From the NCBI GenBank assembly GCA_031398055.1, contig JANNMS010000216.1, positions 47,666 to 111,665 of the forward strand: a stretch of DNA of 64,000 bases. The letters are read 5' to 3'. Under the pieces are notes generated by a model. It ran no database searches. It had not been told where the DNA came from and saw only the letters and a program-made list of their open reading frames with translations. Positions 34,773 to 41,939 of the stretch are shown piece by piece. A program made the position numbers and the translations under genes. The stretch is from M3007 sp031398055. GTDB lineage: Bacteria; Bacteroidota; Bacteroidia; Chitinophagales; Saprospiraceae. Position 1 is the first letter of the stretch, and every line of letters begins with the position of its first letter.

Positions 34773-36743
34773 ATGAATCAGTTTCGTAAAAACTTACCCG
34801 ATCACCTGCGATTTTTGATGTGGGTGTATGTTTCCTTGTTGGCGATGTTCACCGTTTTTCGCGCCATAACCTTGTTGGTAAACCGCCCGGAATATTTTGG
34901 CAGTGTCGAACGTTCGATTTCCATTCGCGAGGCTTTTTTGATTGGTTTTCGTTTCGACATTTTGGTGGCGAGTTACGCGCTTTTTTTGCCTTATTTGGTG
35001 CTCACTGCCGCTTTTTTGTTCGATTGGACGCAGCCGCGTTGGTTCAAATTTACCCGAATTTATTGCACGGTCATCATTTTGGTCTGCCTGATCATCTCGG
35101 CAGCGGACGTGCCGTATTTCAATTTTTTCAATTCACGACTGACCACGATTGCCGTAAATTGGAAAAATTTGGGGCAAGTCATACATTATATCGTCCGCGA
35201 AATCAAATATTATCCGTTCATCATCATTGGGCTTTTTGGGATTTGGGGCATCGGAAAATGGGTGCGGTACATTTGGAAAAGCACTTCGACCGACCTCTCG
35301 TTTACCAATTCGAGGAAAATTTCCTCAACTGCCGGTGCGACGGTTTTGATGTTGATTGGGCTTTTTGGTGGCGCAACGCCCTCGCGACCGACGATGGAAC
35401 GCGCTGTTTTCAGCAACGATGGTTTTATCAATCAATTGACTTTGAACCCAGTGCAAACGTGGTTCGATTCTTATTTTGATTTCAATATTTACATTTTTCC
35501 GCTGGAAGATGCCAAACTGCGGGTGCGCCGGATTTTTAATACTTCGAAAAACAACTGCTCGTCGCCGGTCAAAAAAGACAGAAAATTTAAGGAAAAAGGT
35601 CGTCCGATGAATGTCGTTTTGGTTTTGATGGAAAGCATGAGCGCAGGCCGGATGGGCATTTTTGGCAATCCGAAAAACCTCACGCCCGGTCTCGACAGCC
35701 TTTGCCGCAACTCTATTTTTTTTGAAAATTGTTATTCGAACGGCATCCACACGAACGCAGGTTTGTATTCCACGCTTTTTGGGATGCCGGTGATGCTTTT
35801 GCAGCACCCGATGAACAACGGCGTTTCGGAATTCACGACGTTTTCTGGACTGCCCTCGACCTTGAAATCGAAAGGTTACGAGACCATTTTTTTCTGCACC
35901 CACCCAAAATCGTTTGATAATTTGGATACGTTCATGACCAAAAACGGGTTCGATCAAATTTCCGACCAAGCCGATTATCCAGATTCTTTGCTTGCAAATT
36001 CGTGGGGCGTGGCCGATGAAACTCTTTTTGATTATGCCCACCAGCGTTTGAATAAAATGGCTGCGGAAAGTGAAAACCCGTTTTTTGCCACACTTTTGAC
36101 GATAACTGCACACCCACCGTACACTTTTCCCGGTTTTTCGAAATTCAAACCGCGCTGCGACGACCAGGTCGAGCAGTGCTACGAATATGCAGATTGGGCG
36201 GTAAAAAATTTTATGGATGACGTGAGCCAAGAGCCTTGGTATAAAAATACGATTTTCGTTTTCGTGGGCGATCATGGCACGAACATTCCCGGGCCGTATG
36301 ATGTACCGCTTTCGTACAATCATGTGCCGTTGATAATTCATGCACCGTCGATTTTTCCGAAGGCAAAAACGATGTCCGGCCTAGCCAATCAGACCGATAT
36401 TTTTCCGACTGTGATGGGGCTTTTGCAAACAAATTATACCCAAAACACGATGGGTTTTGACCTTTTTCGGGAAAAAAGACCGTTTGCTGTTTTTTCGCAG
36501 GACTCAAAATTGGGGGTAATCGACGAGAAATATCTGTACGTCGCCCGGAAATCAGGCCGAGCAACTTTGTACGAACACAAAACCAATTTTGGAAAAGATA
36601 TTTTGAAAAAAAATCAGGCGCGTGCGGACAGCATGAAAAGTTTTGCGTGTGCCCAATTGCAAGTCGCGTTGTGGATGGTGAGGAATAAACTGACTCCGGT
36701 TAAAAATGCTTGCGACTCTGTAAAAATAGAGCCGTTGAGGTAG
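34773..36743 (+). CDS. LTA-synthase-like membrane phosphotransferase (sulfatase superfamily)
   Basis: A 656-residue inner-membrane protein. About five N-terminal helices (about 13-33, 57-75, 78-90, 97-117, 150-170, and a further one near 195-210) precede a periplasmic sulfatase-fold domain (about 285-600). MNVVLVLMESMSAGRMG holds the first metal-binding Glu. Thr327 in GIHTNAGLYSTLFG is in the position of the LtaS nucleophile, and FVGDHGTN (about 497-503) supplies the Asp-His pair. Family members transfer phosphoglycerol or phosphoethanolamine groups to envelope polymers. Bacteroidota make no classical teichoic acid, so the acceptor is probably another envelope glycan or lipid; that is inference. 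Confidence 0.88.
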   Translation: MNQFRKNLPDHLRFLMWVYVSLLAMFTVFRAITLLVNRPEYFGSVERSISIREAFLIGFRFDILVASYALFLPYLVLTAAFLFDWTQPRWFKFTRIYCTVIILVCLIISAADVPYFNFFNSRLTTIAVNWKNLGQVIHYIVREIKYYPFIIIGLFGIWGIGKWVRYIWKSTSTDLSFTNSRKISSTAGATVLMLIGLFGGATPSRPTMERAVFSNDGFINQLTLNPVQTWFDSYFDFNIYIFPLEDAKLRVRRIFNTSKNNCSSPVKKDRKFKEKGRPMNVVLVLMESMSAGRMGIFGNPKNLTPGLDSLCRNSIFFENCYSNGIHTNAGLYSTLFGMPVMLLQHPMNNGVSEFTTFSGLPSTLKSKGYETIFFCTHPKSFDNLDTFMTKNGFDQISDQADYPDSLLANSWGVADETLFDYAHQRLNKMAAESENPFFATLLTITAHPPYTFPGFSKFKPRCDDQVEQCYEYADWAVKNFMDDVSQEPWYKNTIFVFVGDHGTNIPGPYDVPLSYNHVPLIIHAPSIFPKAKTMSGLANQTDIFPTVMGLLQTNYTQNTMGFDLFREKRPFAVFSQDSKLGVIDEKYLYVARKSGRATLYEHKTNFGKDILKKNQARADSMKSFACAQLQVALWMVRNKLTPVKNACDSVKIEPLR

Positions 36744-36747
36744 GCAC

Positions 36748-36783
36748 AAAAAAAAGACGGCAGAGAATAAATTCTCTACCGTC
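36748..36783 (-). terminator. Terminator of the ribA-to-queD transcript
   Basis: On the minus strand GACGGTAGAGAA pairs with TTCTCTGCCGTC, with one mismatched position per arm, followed by eight T. It lies 137 bp after the queD stop and just beyond the LTA-synthase-like gene. The plus strand lacks a T run here. Confidence 0.75.
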
Positions 36784-36919
36784 AGAAATATAACCCCAAA
36801 AAACCTGATACAAAGATAAGCGCATCTAAAACTTTTGTGCAAGCATTTCCCAAACTTTTTTTCTTGAAAGTTATCCACATTTTTCCACTGCCTTTGAACC
36901 GGGTTTTTCCTTTGATTTT

Positions 36920-37333
36920 TCAAGAATTTGCGGGAAATTCAACGAAATTCCGGGGTGTTTCGAAAAGCCGCACCGCAAGTTCATATTTTTCAGGCAAATG
37001 ATTTCTCAAAATTTGCCAAATCACCACACAAATATTTTCGGCTGACGGGTTCTGGTTTTGAAATTCTTCCACATCGAGATTCAAGTTTTTGTGGTCGAAG
37101 CGATTTTCAATTTCCGTTTTTATCAATTCCGCCAGCCAACCGAGGTCAATCACGAATCCGGTTTCCGGGTCAATTTCTCCGGTGATTTTCACTTCCATTT
37201 CATAATTGTGGCCGTGGTAATTTGGGTTGTTGCACAGCCCAAAAACGGCCCGGTTTTTTTCATCCGACCAATTTGGATTGTGCAAGCGATGGGCTGCATT
37301 GAAATGTGCTTTTCTGAAAACGGAAACCCTCAT
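36920..37333 (-). CDS. queD: 6-carboxy-tetrahydropterin synthase / PTPS family
   Basis: A 137-residue zinc enzyme of the QueD/6-pyruvoyl-tetrahydropterin synthase family. QueD makes 6-carboxytetrahydropterin from dihydroneopterin triphosphate on the route to queuosine. Zinc ligands are His15 in AAHRLH and His40/His42 in NYHGHNY; the catalytic Cys34 is in GLCNNPNYHGH. FVIDLGWLAELIK, FDHKNLN and the ending ETPRNFVEF are canonical. Length is normal. It is last in a minus-strand run with ribA, clpS, trpF-like and fabG, fabG lying 61 bp upstream. ribA also starts from GTP, a loose metabolic link. A biopterin-type role is the alternative. Confidence 0.93.
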   Translation of the reverse strand: MRVSVFRKAHFNAAHRLHNPNWSDEKNRAVFGLCNNPNYHGHNYEMEVKITGEIDPETGFVIDLGWLAELIKTEIENRFDHKNLNLDVEEFQNQNPSAENICVVIWQILRNHLPEKYELAVRLFETPRNFVEFPANS

Positions 37334-37370
37334 TTGGTCATTGGTTATTGGTTGACTTGTTATTGGTAAA
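37334..37370. repeat. TTGGTTA-type repeats directly before queD
   Basis: TTGGTCATTGGTTATTGG and further units begin at the base next to the queD ATG. They form most of the 61-bp fabG-queD gap. Confidence 0.6.
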
Positions 37371-37394
37371 CTGGGTTTGCTCAGTCTCCACTTT

Positions 37395-38144
37395 TTAGCA
37401 ATTCAGCGCACCACAAACCGAAATCACTTGCCCAGAAATGTAATTTGACATTTCCGAAGCCAGAAAAACTGTTGCGTTTGCAACTTCTGCGCCCGTCCCG
37501 AGCCGTTTCAAAGGAATCGCGGCGAGGTAGCCTTCGCGGGTTTTTTCATCCAAAATGGCGGTCATTTCGGTTTCGATAAAACCGGGGGCAATGACATTGC
37601 AACGGATATTCCGGCTGCCGTATTCTTTGGCAATGGATTTTGAGAAACCGATGATGCCTGCTTTCGAGGCCGCGTAATTTGCCTGCCCCGCTTGTCCAAA
37701 AACGCCGACCACAGATCCCATATTTATGATGCTGCCGCCGCTGCGGATCATCGGTTTGAGGCAATGTTTGGTCATGTTGAACACCGATTTTAGGTTGGTC
37801 GTGATGACTTCGTCCCATTGTTGCTCGGTCATTCGGAGCATCAAAGTGTCGCGGGTGATGCCAGCATTGTTGACCAAAATATCAATTTTTCCAAAATCTT
37901 TGATGACTTGTTGCACCAATTTTTCGGAATCTGCAAAATCCCCGGCATTGCTTTGGTAAGATTTTACGGTGGTTCCGGTGGCCGAAAGTTCCTCGGCGAT
38001 GGTCTGCGAACGCGCAGCCGAACCTTCCGAAACATATGTAAATGCCACTGCCGCGCCGTGCTCTACAAATTTTCGAACCAATGCCTCACCGATGCCGCGC
38101 GAGCCTCCAGTGATGATGGCCACTTTTCCTTCGAGTAATTTCAT
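37395..38144 (-). CDS. fabG: 3-oxoacyl-[acyl-carrier-protein] reductase
   Basis: A 249-residue SDR enzyme for the first reduction of type II fatty-acid elongation, NADPH-dependent. Cofactor loop GGSRGIG (13-19), NNAG (92-95) and catalytic Ser144, Tyr157 and Lys161 (in NYAASKAG) are all present. VIAPGFIETEMT and the C-terminal SNYISGQVISVCGAL fit FabG closely. The last bases of the trpF-like gene are one base from its ATG at 38144, so the two are tightly coupled. Other fab genes are absent. A role in another 3-oxoacyl reduction such as PHB synthesis cannot be excluded. Confidence 0.93.
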   Translation of the reverse strand: MKLLEGKVAIITGGSRGIGEALVRKFVEHGAAVAFTYVSEGSAARSQTIAEELSATGTTVKSYQSNAGDFADSEKLVQQVIKDFGKIDILVNNAGITRDTLMLRMTEQQWDEVITTNLKSVFNMTKHCLKPMIRSGGSIINMGSVVGVFGQAGQANYAASKAGIIGFSKSIAKEYGSRNIRCNVIAPGFIETEMTAILDEKTREGYLAAIPLKRLGTGAEVANATVFLASEMSNYISGQVISVCGALNC

Positions 38145-38145
38145 G

Positions 38146-38787
38146 TTAAAAAATAAAGTCGTTATTTGATTTTGAACTCAAAATTTCAAAAATCTCGTCG
38201 AGGTCGTCGAACGATTTTACACCGATTTTTTCTTCATCTCCGCCACGAACTGCAATTCCGTTGGGCGCGAGTTTTTCCAAAAATTCGGGAAAACGGCTCG
38301 GAGAAAAATCAAACTGGAACATCATTGGATATTTTTCGCAGATATTTTTCCAATATTCAAAGTTTGAAAAAAATCCGGCCTCTGGGTCAATGGCTTTGGA
38401 ATAATCCATTAAAAAATAGTTGACACGGTCTTGATTTCTCAAAATCAAATCTTCGAGGCCGAACGGGCGGAAATTTTGACCAGGGTACAAAGCCAAAATC
38501 ACCTCAAAATCGGATTCGTCCGGCACTTCAAAAAGTTGGTTCGAGGTGATTTGGATAGCATCCAATTCATAAAATTCAGCGGCCTCCAAAACATGGTCGA
38601 GGAACATTTCCTTGAATTCGCCCACGATTTTTGGTCCGGAAACCCATTCCCGGATATTTTTCATCTGAATCGGGTCGATGTAACCGTCCGTTCCTTCTTC
38701 CAAATTGAAACCCAACCAATTGACATCTTTTGCCGCGAAATAGCGGGCATCGGTCAAGTTGGAAATGGTGGATGCTTTTATCAACAT
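38146..38787 (-). CDS. TrpF-like TIM-barrel protein, probably not a normal PRA isomerase
   Basis: A 213-residue protein with the start and pattern of phosphoribosylanthranilate isomerase: MLIKASTISNLTDARYFAAKDVNWLGFN corresponds to the TrpF opening KxCG..N.EDA. The sequence here reads IKAST, so the catalytic cysteine of the usual KICG motif is missing. The later Asp region is also altered (LMDYSKAIDPEAGFF). Barrel-like strands continue to GIAVRGGDEE, near the phosphate-binding end. No other trp genes are nearby. It lies one base from fabG and 82 bp after clpS. Either a lineage-specific homologue with another substrate or a binding protein; the enzyme assignment is doubtful. Confidence 0.6.
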   Translation of the reverse strand: MLIKASTISNLTDARYFAAKDVNWLGFNLEEGTDGYIDPIQMKNIREWVSGPKIVGEFKEMFLDHVLEAAEFYELDAIQITSNQLFEVPDESDFEVILALYPGQNFRPFGLEDLILRNQDRVNYFLMDYSKAIDPEAGFFSNFEYWKNICEKYPMMFQFDFSPSRFPEFLEKLAPNGIAVRGGDEEKIGVKSFDDLDEIFEILSSKSNNDFIF

Positions 38788-38800
38788 GCGTTCGATTTGG

Positions 38801-38859
38801 GATTTTTGATCTATGAATTACGATTTGCCAGTGAAATCGTAATTCGTAAATCAAAAATC
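38801..38859. repeat. Inverted repeat with CGTAAAT heptamers before the trpF-like gene
   Basis: Arms 38801-38826 and 38834-38859 are complementary at 24 of 26 positions around a 7-bp loop. The right side includes CGTAATT, CGTAAAT and CAAAAAT units. Related to 20791-20818 and 43572-43620. Confidence 0.8.
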
Positions 38860-38869
38860 GTAAATGAAA

Positions 38870-39163
38870 TTATTCTTCGACCACTGCCGAAAGTCCACGG
38901 TCGGAGAGGGCTTCGCGGAGGGGGAGCAATTCGGATTTTTTTCCAGTTTTGACCGTGGCTTTTCCTTTGTTGTGGATAATAATCGAAAGTTGTTCGGCCT
39001 GTTCGGAAGAGTGTCGGAGGATTTCCATAAAACATTGAATGACCCATTCGAACGAATTGTGGTCGTCATTAAATACGATGAGATGAGATAATTGCCCCGT
39101 CCCGATATCATCTTCAACGAGCACATCTTCATCTTCTTCCCAATATGGCAATACGACTGGCAT
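38870..39163 (-). CDS. clpS: ATP-dependent Clp protease adaptor ClpS
   Basis: ClpS delivers N-end-rule substrates to ClpAP (or ClpCP). The 97 residues from the ATG at 39163 start with a variable acidic tail (PYWEEDEDVLVEDD). The conserved core follows: LIVFNDDHNSFEWVIQCFMEILRHS, containing the ND..N substrate-pocket region, then QAEQLSIIIHNKGKATVKTG and EALSDRGLSAVVEE. The frame is open upstream to 39199, but this ATG fits the family and leaves 45 bp after ribA. It lies second in the ribA operon; proximity is common in Bacteroidota but has no obvious mechanism. Confidence 0.92.
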   Translation of the reverse strand: MPVVLPYWEEDEDVLVEDDIGTGQLSHLIVFNDDHNSFEWVIQCFMEILRHSSEQAEQLSIIIHNKGKATVKTGKKSELLPLREALSDRGLSAVVEE

Positions 39164-39208
39164 TTTTTTTCGAAGTTTAGAAATTTTTAGACGGTGCAAA
39201 GTTAAGAA

Positions 39209-39793
39209 TCAAAGCCCCAAAAGATGCCCCATCAAATCCTGTTTTGTTTCTAAATATTGACGATTTTCTGCCTGCGGTTCGATGATGATCGGGATGCGCC
39301 GGACGACTTTCACCGGCGAACGTTGCAGCGCGGCAACCTTCTCTGGGTTGTTGGTCATCAACTCAACTTCCTGAATTTCAAGGTCTTGTAAAATAAAAAC
39401 CGCACATTCATATTGCCGATCGTCCACATCAAAACCCAAATGTGTGTTGGCTTCCGCGGTGTTAAAGCCGAGGTCTTGAAGGTTGTAGGCTTTTAATTTA
39501 TTGATCAAACCGATGCCGCGGCCTTCCTGCCGGAGATAAATAACAACGCCACCACGTTCTGCCGCCAATTGAAGAGCGGCATCTAATTGTTCCCCACAAT
39601 CGCATCGCCGAGAACCAAAAACATCGCCAGTCATGCATTCCGAATGGATTCGAACCGGCACGGGCAATTTTGGGTCAAAATCATCGGCCACAAAAGCCAA
39701 ATGTGGCATTCGGTCGCTCGGTCGCTCGGCGTAGGCAATCATCGTAAAATTTCCCCAACGACTGGGAATTCGGGCTTCTGCTTGTCGCTTCAT
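39209..39793 (-). CDS. ribA: GTP cyclohydrolase II
   Basis: First committed step of riboflavin synthesis: opens the imidazole ring of GTP to give 2,5-diamino-6-ribosylamino-4(3H)-pyrimidinone 5'-phosphate, with formate and pyrophosphate. The zinc ligands are Cys53, Cys64 and Cys66 in HSECMTGDVFGSRRCDC. YLRQEGRGIGL, YNLQDLGFNTAEAN and the C-terminal MTNNPEKVAAL are canonical. At 194 residues it is the stand-alone RibA, not the RibBA fusion. A full promoter precedes it, and it heads the ribA-clpS-trpF-like-fabG-queD run. Confidence 0.95.
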   Translation of the reverse strand: MKRQAEARIPSRWGNFTMIAYAERPSDRMPHLAFVADDFDPKLPVPVRIHSECMTGDVFGSRRCDCGEQLDAALQLAAERGGVVIYLRQEGRGIGLINKLKAYNLQDLGFNTAEANTHLGFDVDDRQYECAVFILQDLEIQEVELMTNNPEKVAALQRSPVKVVRRIPIIIEPQAENRQYLETKQDLMGHLLGL

Positions 39794-39818
39794 GCTTTTT
39801 TAAATGAAAATTGGCGGG

Positions 39819-39852
39819 CAAAAGTAGTTTTTAAAAGCCCAGTTGCCACAAA
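39819..39852 (-). promoter_or_regulatory. ribA operon promoter
   Basis: On the minus strand TTTG (39852-39849), 22 bp, then TACTTTTG (39826-39819). Transcription would begin near 39812, about 20 nt before the ATG. No FMN riboswitch is visible in that short leader. Confidence 0.7.
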
Positions 39853-39884
39853 AAACATCCGAAGTTCAAGTTGGTTTGAAAAAT

Positions 39885-39916
39885 AAAAAAGGCATCTCTT
39901 CCCCAAGAGATGCCTT
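39885..39916 (-). terminator. Terminator of the AntA-like gene
   Basis: On the minus strand AAGGCATCTCTT, GGGG, AAGAGATGCCTT is a perfect 12-bp stem followed by T-rich sequence. It lies 114 bp after the stop at 40030. Confidence 0.85.
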
Positions 39917-40029
39917 CGCAAGACAAACTAAACTATGAGAAAACGCTAAAATCTTTTTGAGGGTTGATAGAATTGATTGGATCGATAAATCAATATCAAC
40001 ACAGATCAACTCGCATCAACCCCATATTT

Positions 40030-40377
40030 TCAGGCGGCCATGGCCGACATAAACAAATTCATTTGGCCATGATTTGACATGGCATCCAAATTTCGGGCAA
40101 GCCGCATTTTTTCCCGGCTCGTCGTCCGAAGGCAAATCAGTTTTGCCAATTCGAGCGTCAAATAATAATCATCCACTGGCTGATCGGGACGAGGTCGGCG
40201 CGCAAAATCGCGCATCATTTCAGGGCGGCGGATGCCTTCTTGAAATTCAAAAATGTCGCGCAGCCATCGCCGGATATTCATGCCGTAATGATGGTTTGGC
40301 AGTCCGAGTGCGACATGCAAATTAGTTGCGGTGACCACCTTGGTGCCCTTTTTCGACTCCATTACTTCGAGTTCCAT
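40030..40377 (-). CDS. Small protein resembling an AntA/AntB antirepressor domain
   Basis: A 115-residue protein. VVTATNLHVALGLPNHHYGMNIRRWLRDIFEFQEG, then a DYYLTLELAKLICLRTTSREKMRLARNL block, matches the layout of the phage AntA/AntB antirepressor domain: a 'VNARDLH...WIKRRI' start, then 'YYLTLDMAKELAM...EKGRQAR'. Phage versions usually carry a second, C-terminal domain; here only this domain plus a short Met/Ala-rich tail is present. No phage gene surrounds it. It has its own promoter and terminator and so is monocistronic. It may be a domesticated regulator; the assignment rests on pattern recognition. Confidence 0.6.
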   Translation of the reverse strand: MELEVMESKKGTKVVTATNLHVALGLPNHHYGMNIRRWLRDIFEFQEGIRRPEMMRDFARRPRPDQPVDDYYLTLELAKLICLRTTSREKMRLARNLDAMSNHGQMNLFMSAMAA

Positions 40378-40416
40378 TTTTCAATCTGTTTGTGTGTGAT
40401 TGCAAAATTGACAGCA

Positions 40417-40448
40417 CAAAGATGAAACACTTTGTTTTTTAAAACAAA
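40417..40448 (-). promoter_or_regulatory. Promoter of the AntA-like gene
   Basis: On the minus strand TTTG (40448-40445), 20 bp, CATCTTTG (40424-40417), which differs from TAnnTTTG only at the first base. Transcription would begin about 33 nt before the ATG. Confidence 0.55.
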
Positions 40449-40574
40449 TAATTTTGAAAAAAAATTTAAAATATTTTTTTTAAAAAAATTCAAATCGTTT
40501 AAAATCAATAATTTATGTTCGAATGCGTGTTTAACTTTTTTTGTTTTAAACAAAATTGAAACAAAAAAAGGTAT

Positions 40575-40609
40575 AAAAAAATGTGCCTTCCGGGTAAACG
40601 AAAGGCACA
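40575..40609 (-). terminator. Rho-independent terminator of the predicted small RNA
   Basis: An 8-bp stem, a 12-nt loop and a T run on the minus strand. It corresponds to the diverged terminator at 41093-41129. Confidence 0.75.
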
Positions 40610-40864
40610 AGGAGTGAGCATCTGAAGAAATGGGAAATTATACGGGTGTTTACAAATGGTAATTTTGGCAAGCCACGGGGCAATTGTTCTTCATGTCAGT
40701 AGGAATTCGCCATGGTTAGATGAGTTTGAACATCATAGCATTTCTGACAAAATGGAGTTTTGTTTTGAAATAGATTTGTAAAAAACGCAGGCATTTGGAG
40801 CGGTCTTTTGACGAAATTCTGACGGTTAATCTGAATCTTGTTTTGCGTTTCCTTCAATAATTTG
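40575..40864 (-). ncRNA. Predicted small RNA, gene-less copy of the duplicated unit
   Basis: On the minus strand: promoter (40901-40871), a 245-bp conserved body (40855-40611) and a Rho-independent terminator (stem TGTGCCTT/AAGGCACA, 40609-40582, then seven T). The predicted transcript is about 290 nt. The body matches 41376-41130 at high-eighties percent by eye but has no shared open frame in either direction: indels shift every candidate. The stem bases of the terminators differ between copies while pairing is kept. No known RNA family was recognised. It could instead be a relic of the duplication that is no longer functional. Confidence 0.45.
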
Positions 40865-40870
40865 ATGATG

Positions 40871-40901
40871 TAAAAGTATTGGGCAAAAATTCTGGCTGCA
40901 A
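40871..40901 (-). promoter_or_regulatory. Promoter-like sequence of the gene-less copy
   Basis: On the minus strand TTG (40901-40899), 20 bp, TACTTTTA (40878-40871). It aligns base for base in layout with the promoter of the 119-aa gene, and the region 40899-40978 resembles 41842-41925. Confidence 0.45.
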
Positions 40902-41092
40902 GGCGTTGATTAATAAATTATAAGGTTTGAAAAATTAAAAATTTTTCGTTAAAATATTAATAATCAATAGTTTAAGTCATTAAATTAATAGCAAGTAATC
41001 AAATTTTTTTTTTCAAAAACTGTCCATATCTTTACATTCAAAAACTGGAAGTGTTGCCAAAAATTTGTTGAAAAGCAATTCCAGAAATTCCG

Positions 41093-41129
41093 AAAAAAAA
41101 ATTGCCAACCAGATTAATGGAAGGCAATT
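41093..41129 (-). terminator. Terminator of the 119-aa gene transcript
   Basis: A 7-bp stem, AATTGCC/GGCAATT, with a T run on the minus strand. It pairs differently from the copy at 40575-40609 but keeps the structure. Confidence 0.65.
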
Positions 41130-41376
41130 GGAGTGAGCATTTGAAGAAATGGGAAATTATACGGGTGTTTACAAATGGTATTTTTTGGCAAAGCCACGGG
41201 GCAATTGTCATTCATGTCAGCAGGAATTCGCCATGGTTAGATGAGTTTGACATCATAGCATTTCTGACAAAATCAAGTTTTGTTTTGAAATCAGGTTTGT
41301 AAAAAAAACAGGTTTTGGGGGAGGCTCTTGGCGAAATTCTGACGGTTAATCTTAATCTTGTTTTGAGTTTTCTTTG
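41093..41376 (-). ncRNA. Conserved 3' region of the 119-aa gene with terminator
   Basis: This begins about 37 bp after the stop of the 119-aa gene and ends in a terminator (AATTGCC/GGCAATT at 41129-41100 with eight T on the minus strand). The body 41376-41130 is the second copy of the 245-bp direct repeat. It may be a long 3' UTR, or the source of a processed small RNA. A 66-codon frame on the plus strand (41102-41302) is broken in the other copy and is probably not a gene. Confidence 0.4.
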
Positions 41377-41412
41377 GTAGGGCAAAAAAAGTGGTTTATT
41401 TGGGGCTATATT

Positions 41413-41772
41413 TTAGGTTCGGTAGTACATTTTCGGGTCATCTGAGCGAATATTTACACCATCAGCTCCGGGTACCACAGAATATATGAGACCATCGACA
41501 ATAATGATATTGTATTGGCTGCCATTTTTTTGAAGGCTAATGCCTGCTGTCCCAATTGGCCCGGTTGAGTAAGAAGTCGTTCTGCTGATTCCATCAGACA
41601 CAACAATAGTGTTGTTATCGATGTGCAAGCCTTCATAATTTTCCAGCGAAATGCTATCAAGCACAGTGCCAGAAGAAATTTCAAAAACTTCGAGCCGCGT
41701 TTTAGTACTGTTGAAACGGATGTCGTTGATTTGAACACCAGATCCGTTTTCGATTGGATGGTTGGTTGCCAT
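41413..41772 (-). CDS. Small beta-rich protein of unknown function
   Basis: A 119-residue protein (start MATNHPIENGSG) that I do not recognise. No signal peptide, transmembrane helix or cysteine is present. The composition is beta-like, with alternating short strands: QINDIRFNSTKTRLEVFEI, NNTIVVSDGIS, YNIIIVDGLIYSVVPG. It ends MYYRT. A good promoter lies 42 bp upstream and a 3' region with terminator follows, so it is a complete transcription unit. It is divergent from the 538-aa helical-protein gene. Neighbouring DNA at 40565-40990 is a second copy of its flanks without the gene. Confidence 0.6.
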   Translation of the reverse strand: MATNHPIENGSGVQINDIRFNSTKTRLEVFEISSGTVLDSISLENYEGLHIDNNTIVVSDGISRTTSYSTGPIGTAGISLQKNGSQYNIIIVDGLIYSVVPGADGVNIRSDDPKMYYRT

Positions 41773-41813
41773 TTTTTTGATTTTTCTTTGACGTGAACAA
41801 ATATTTGATAGGA

Positions 41814-41844
41814 CAAATTTATGGGGCGATTATTCAGCCAGCAA
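41814..41844 (-). promoter_or_regulatory. Promoter of the 119-aa gene
   Basis: On the minus strand TTG (41844-41842), 20 bp, TAAATTTG (41821-41814), an exact TAnnTTTG. Transcription should begin near 41807. Confidence 0.7.
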
Positions 41845-41939
41845 GGCGATATTTGTGAAATTATAAGGCTTTTAAATTTAGTATTTTTTGTTTAAATATT
41901 TGATAACCAATTATTTAGAAGAGCAAAACAAAGGAAATC

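Noticed and set aside
35325..36341. Long minus-strand frame of 338 codons
   Set aside because: It is antisense to the sulfatase-fold domain and is rich in basic and aromatic residues without motifs.
39794..39812. FMN riboswitch before ribA
   Set aside because: The predicted leader is only about 20 nt, too short for the aptamer.
41102..41302. 66-codon plus-strand frame inside the 3' repeat
   Set aside because: The other copy of the repeat has indels that break this frame, so the sequence is conserved for something other than this protein.
40611..41376. Template/variable repeat pair of a diversity-generating retroelement
   Set aside because: Differences are not limited to adenine positions, and there is no reverse transcriptase in the window.
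40575..41376. Retron-type RNA locus
   Set aside because: No reverse transcriptase gene is adjacent and no retron inverted-repeat layout was seen.
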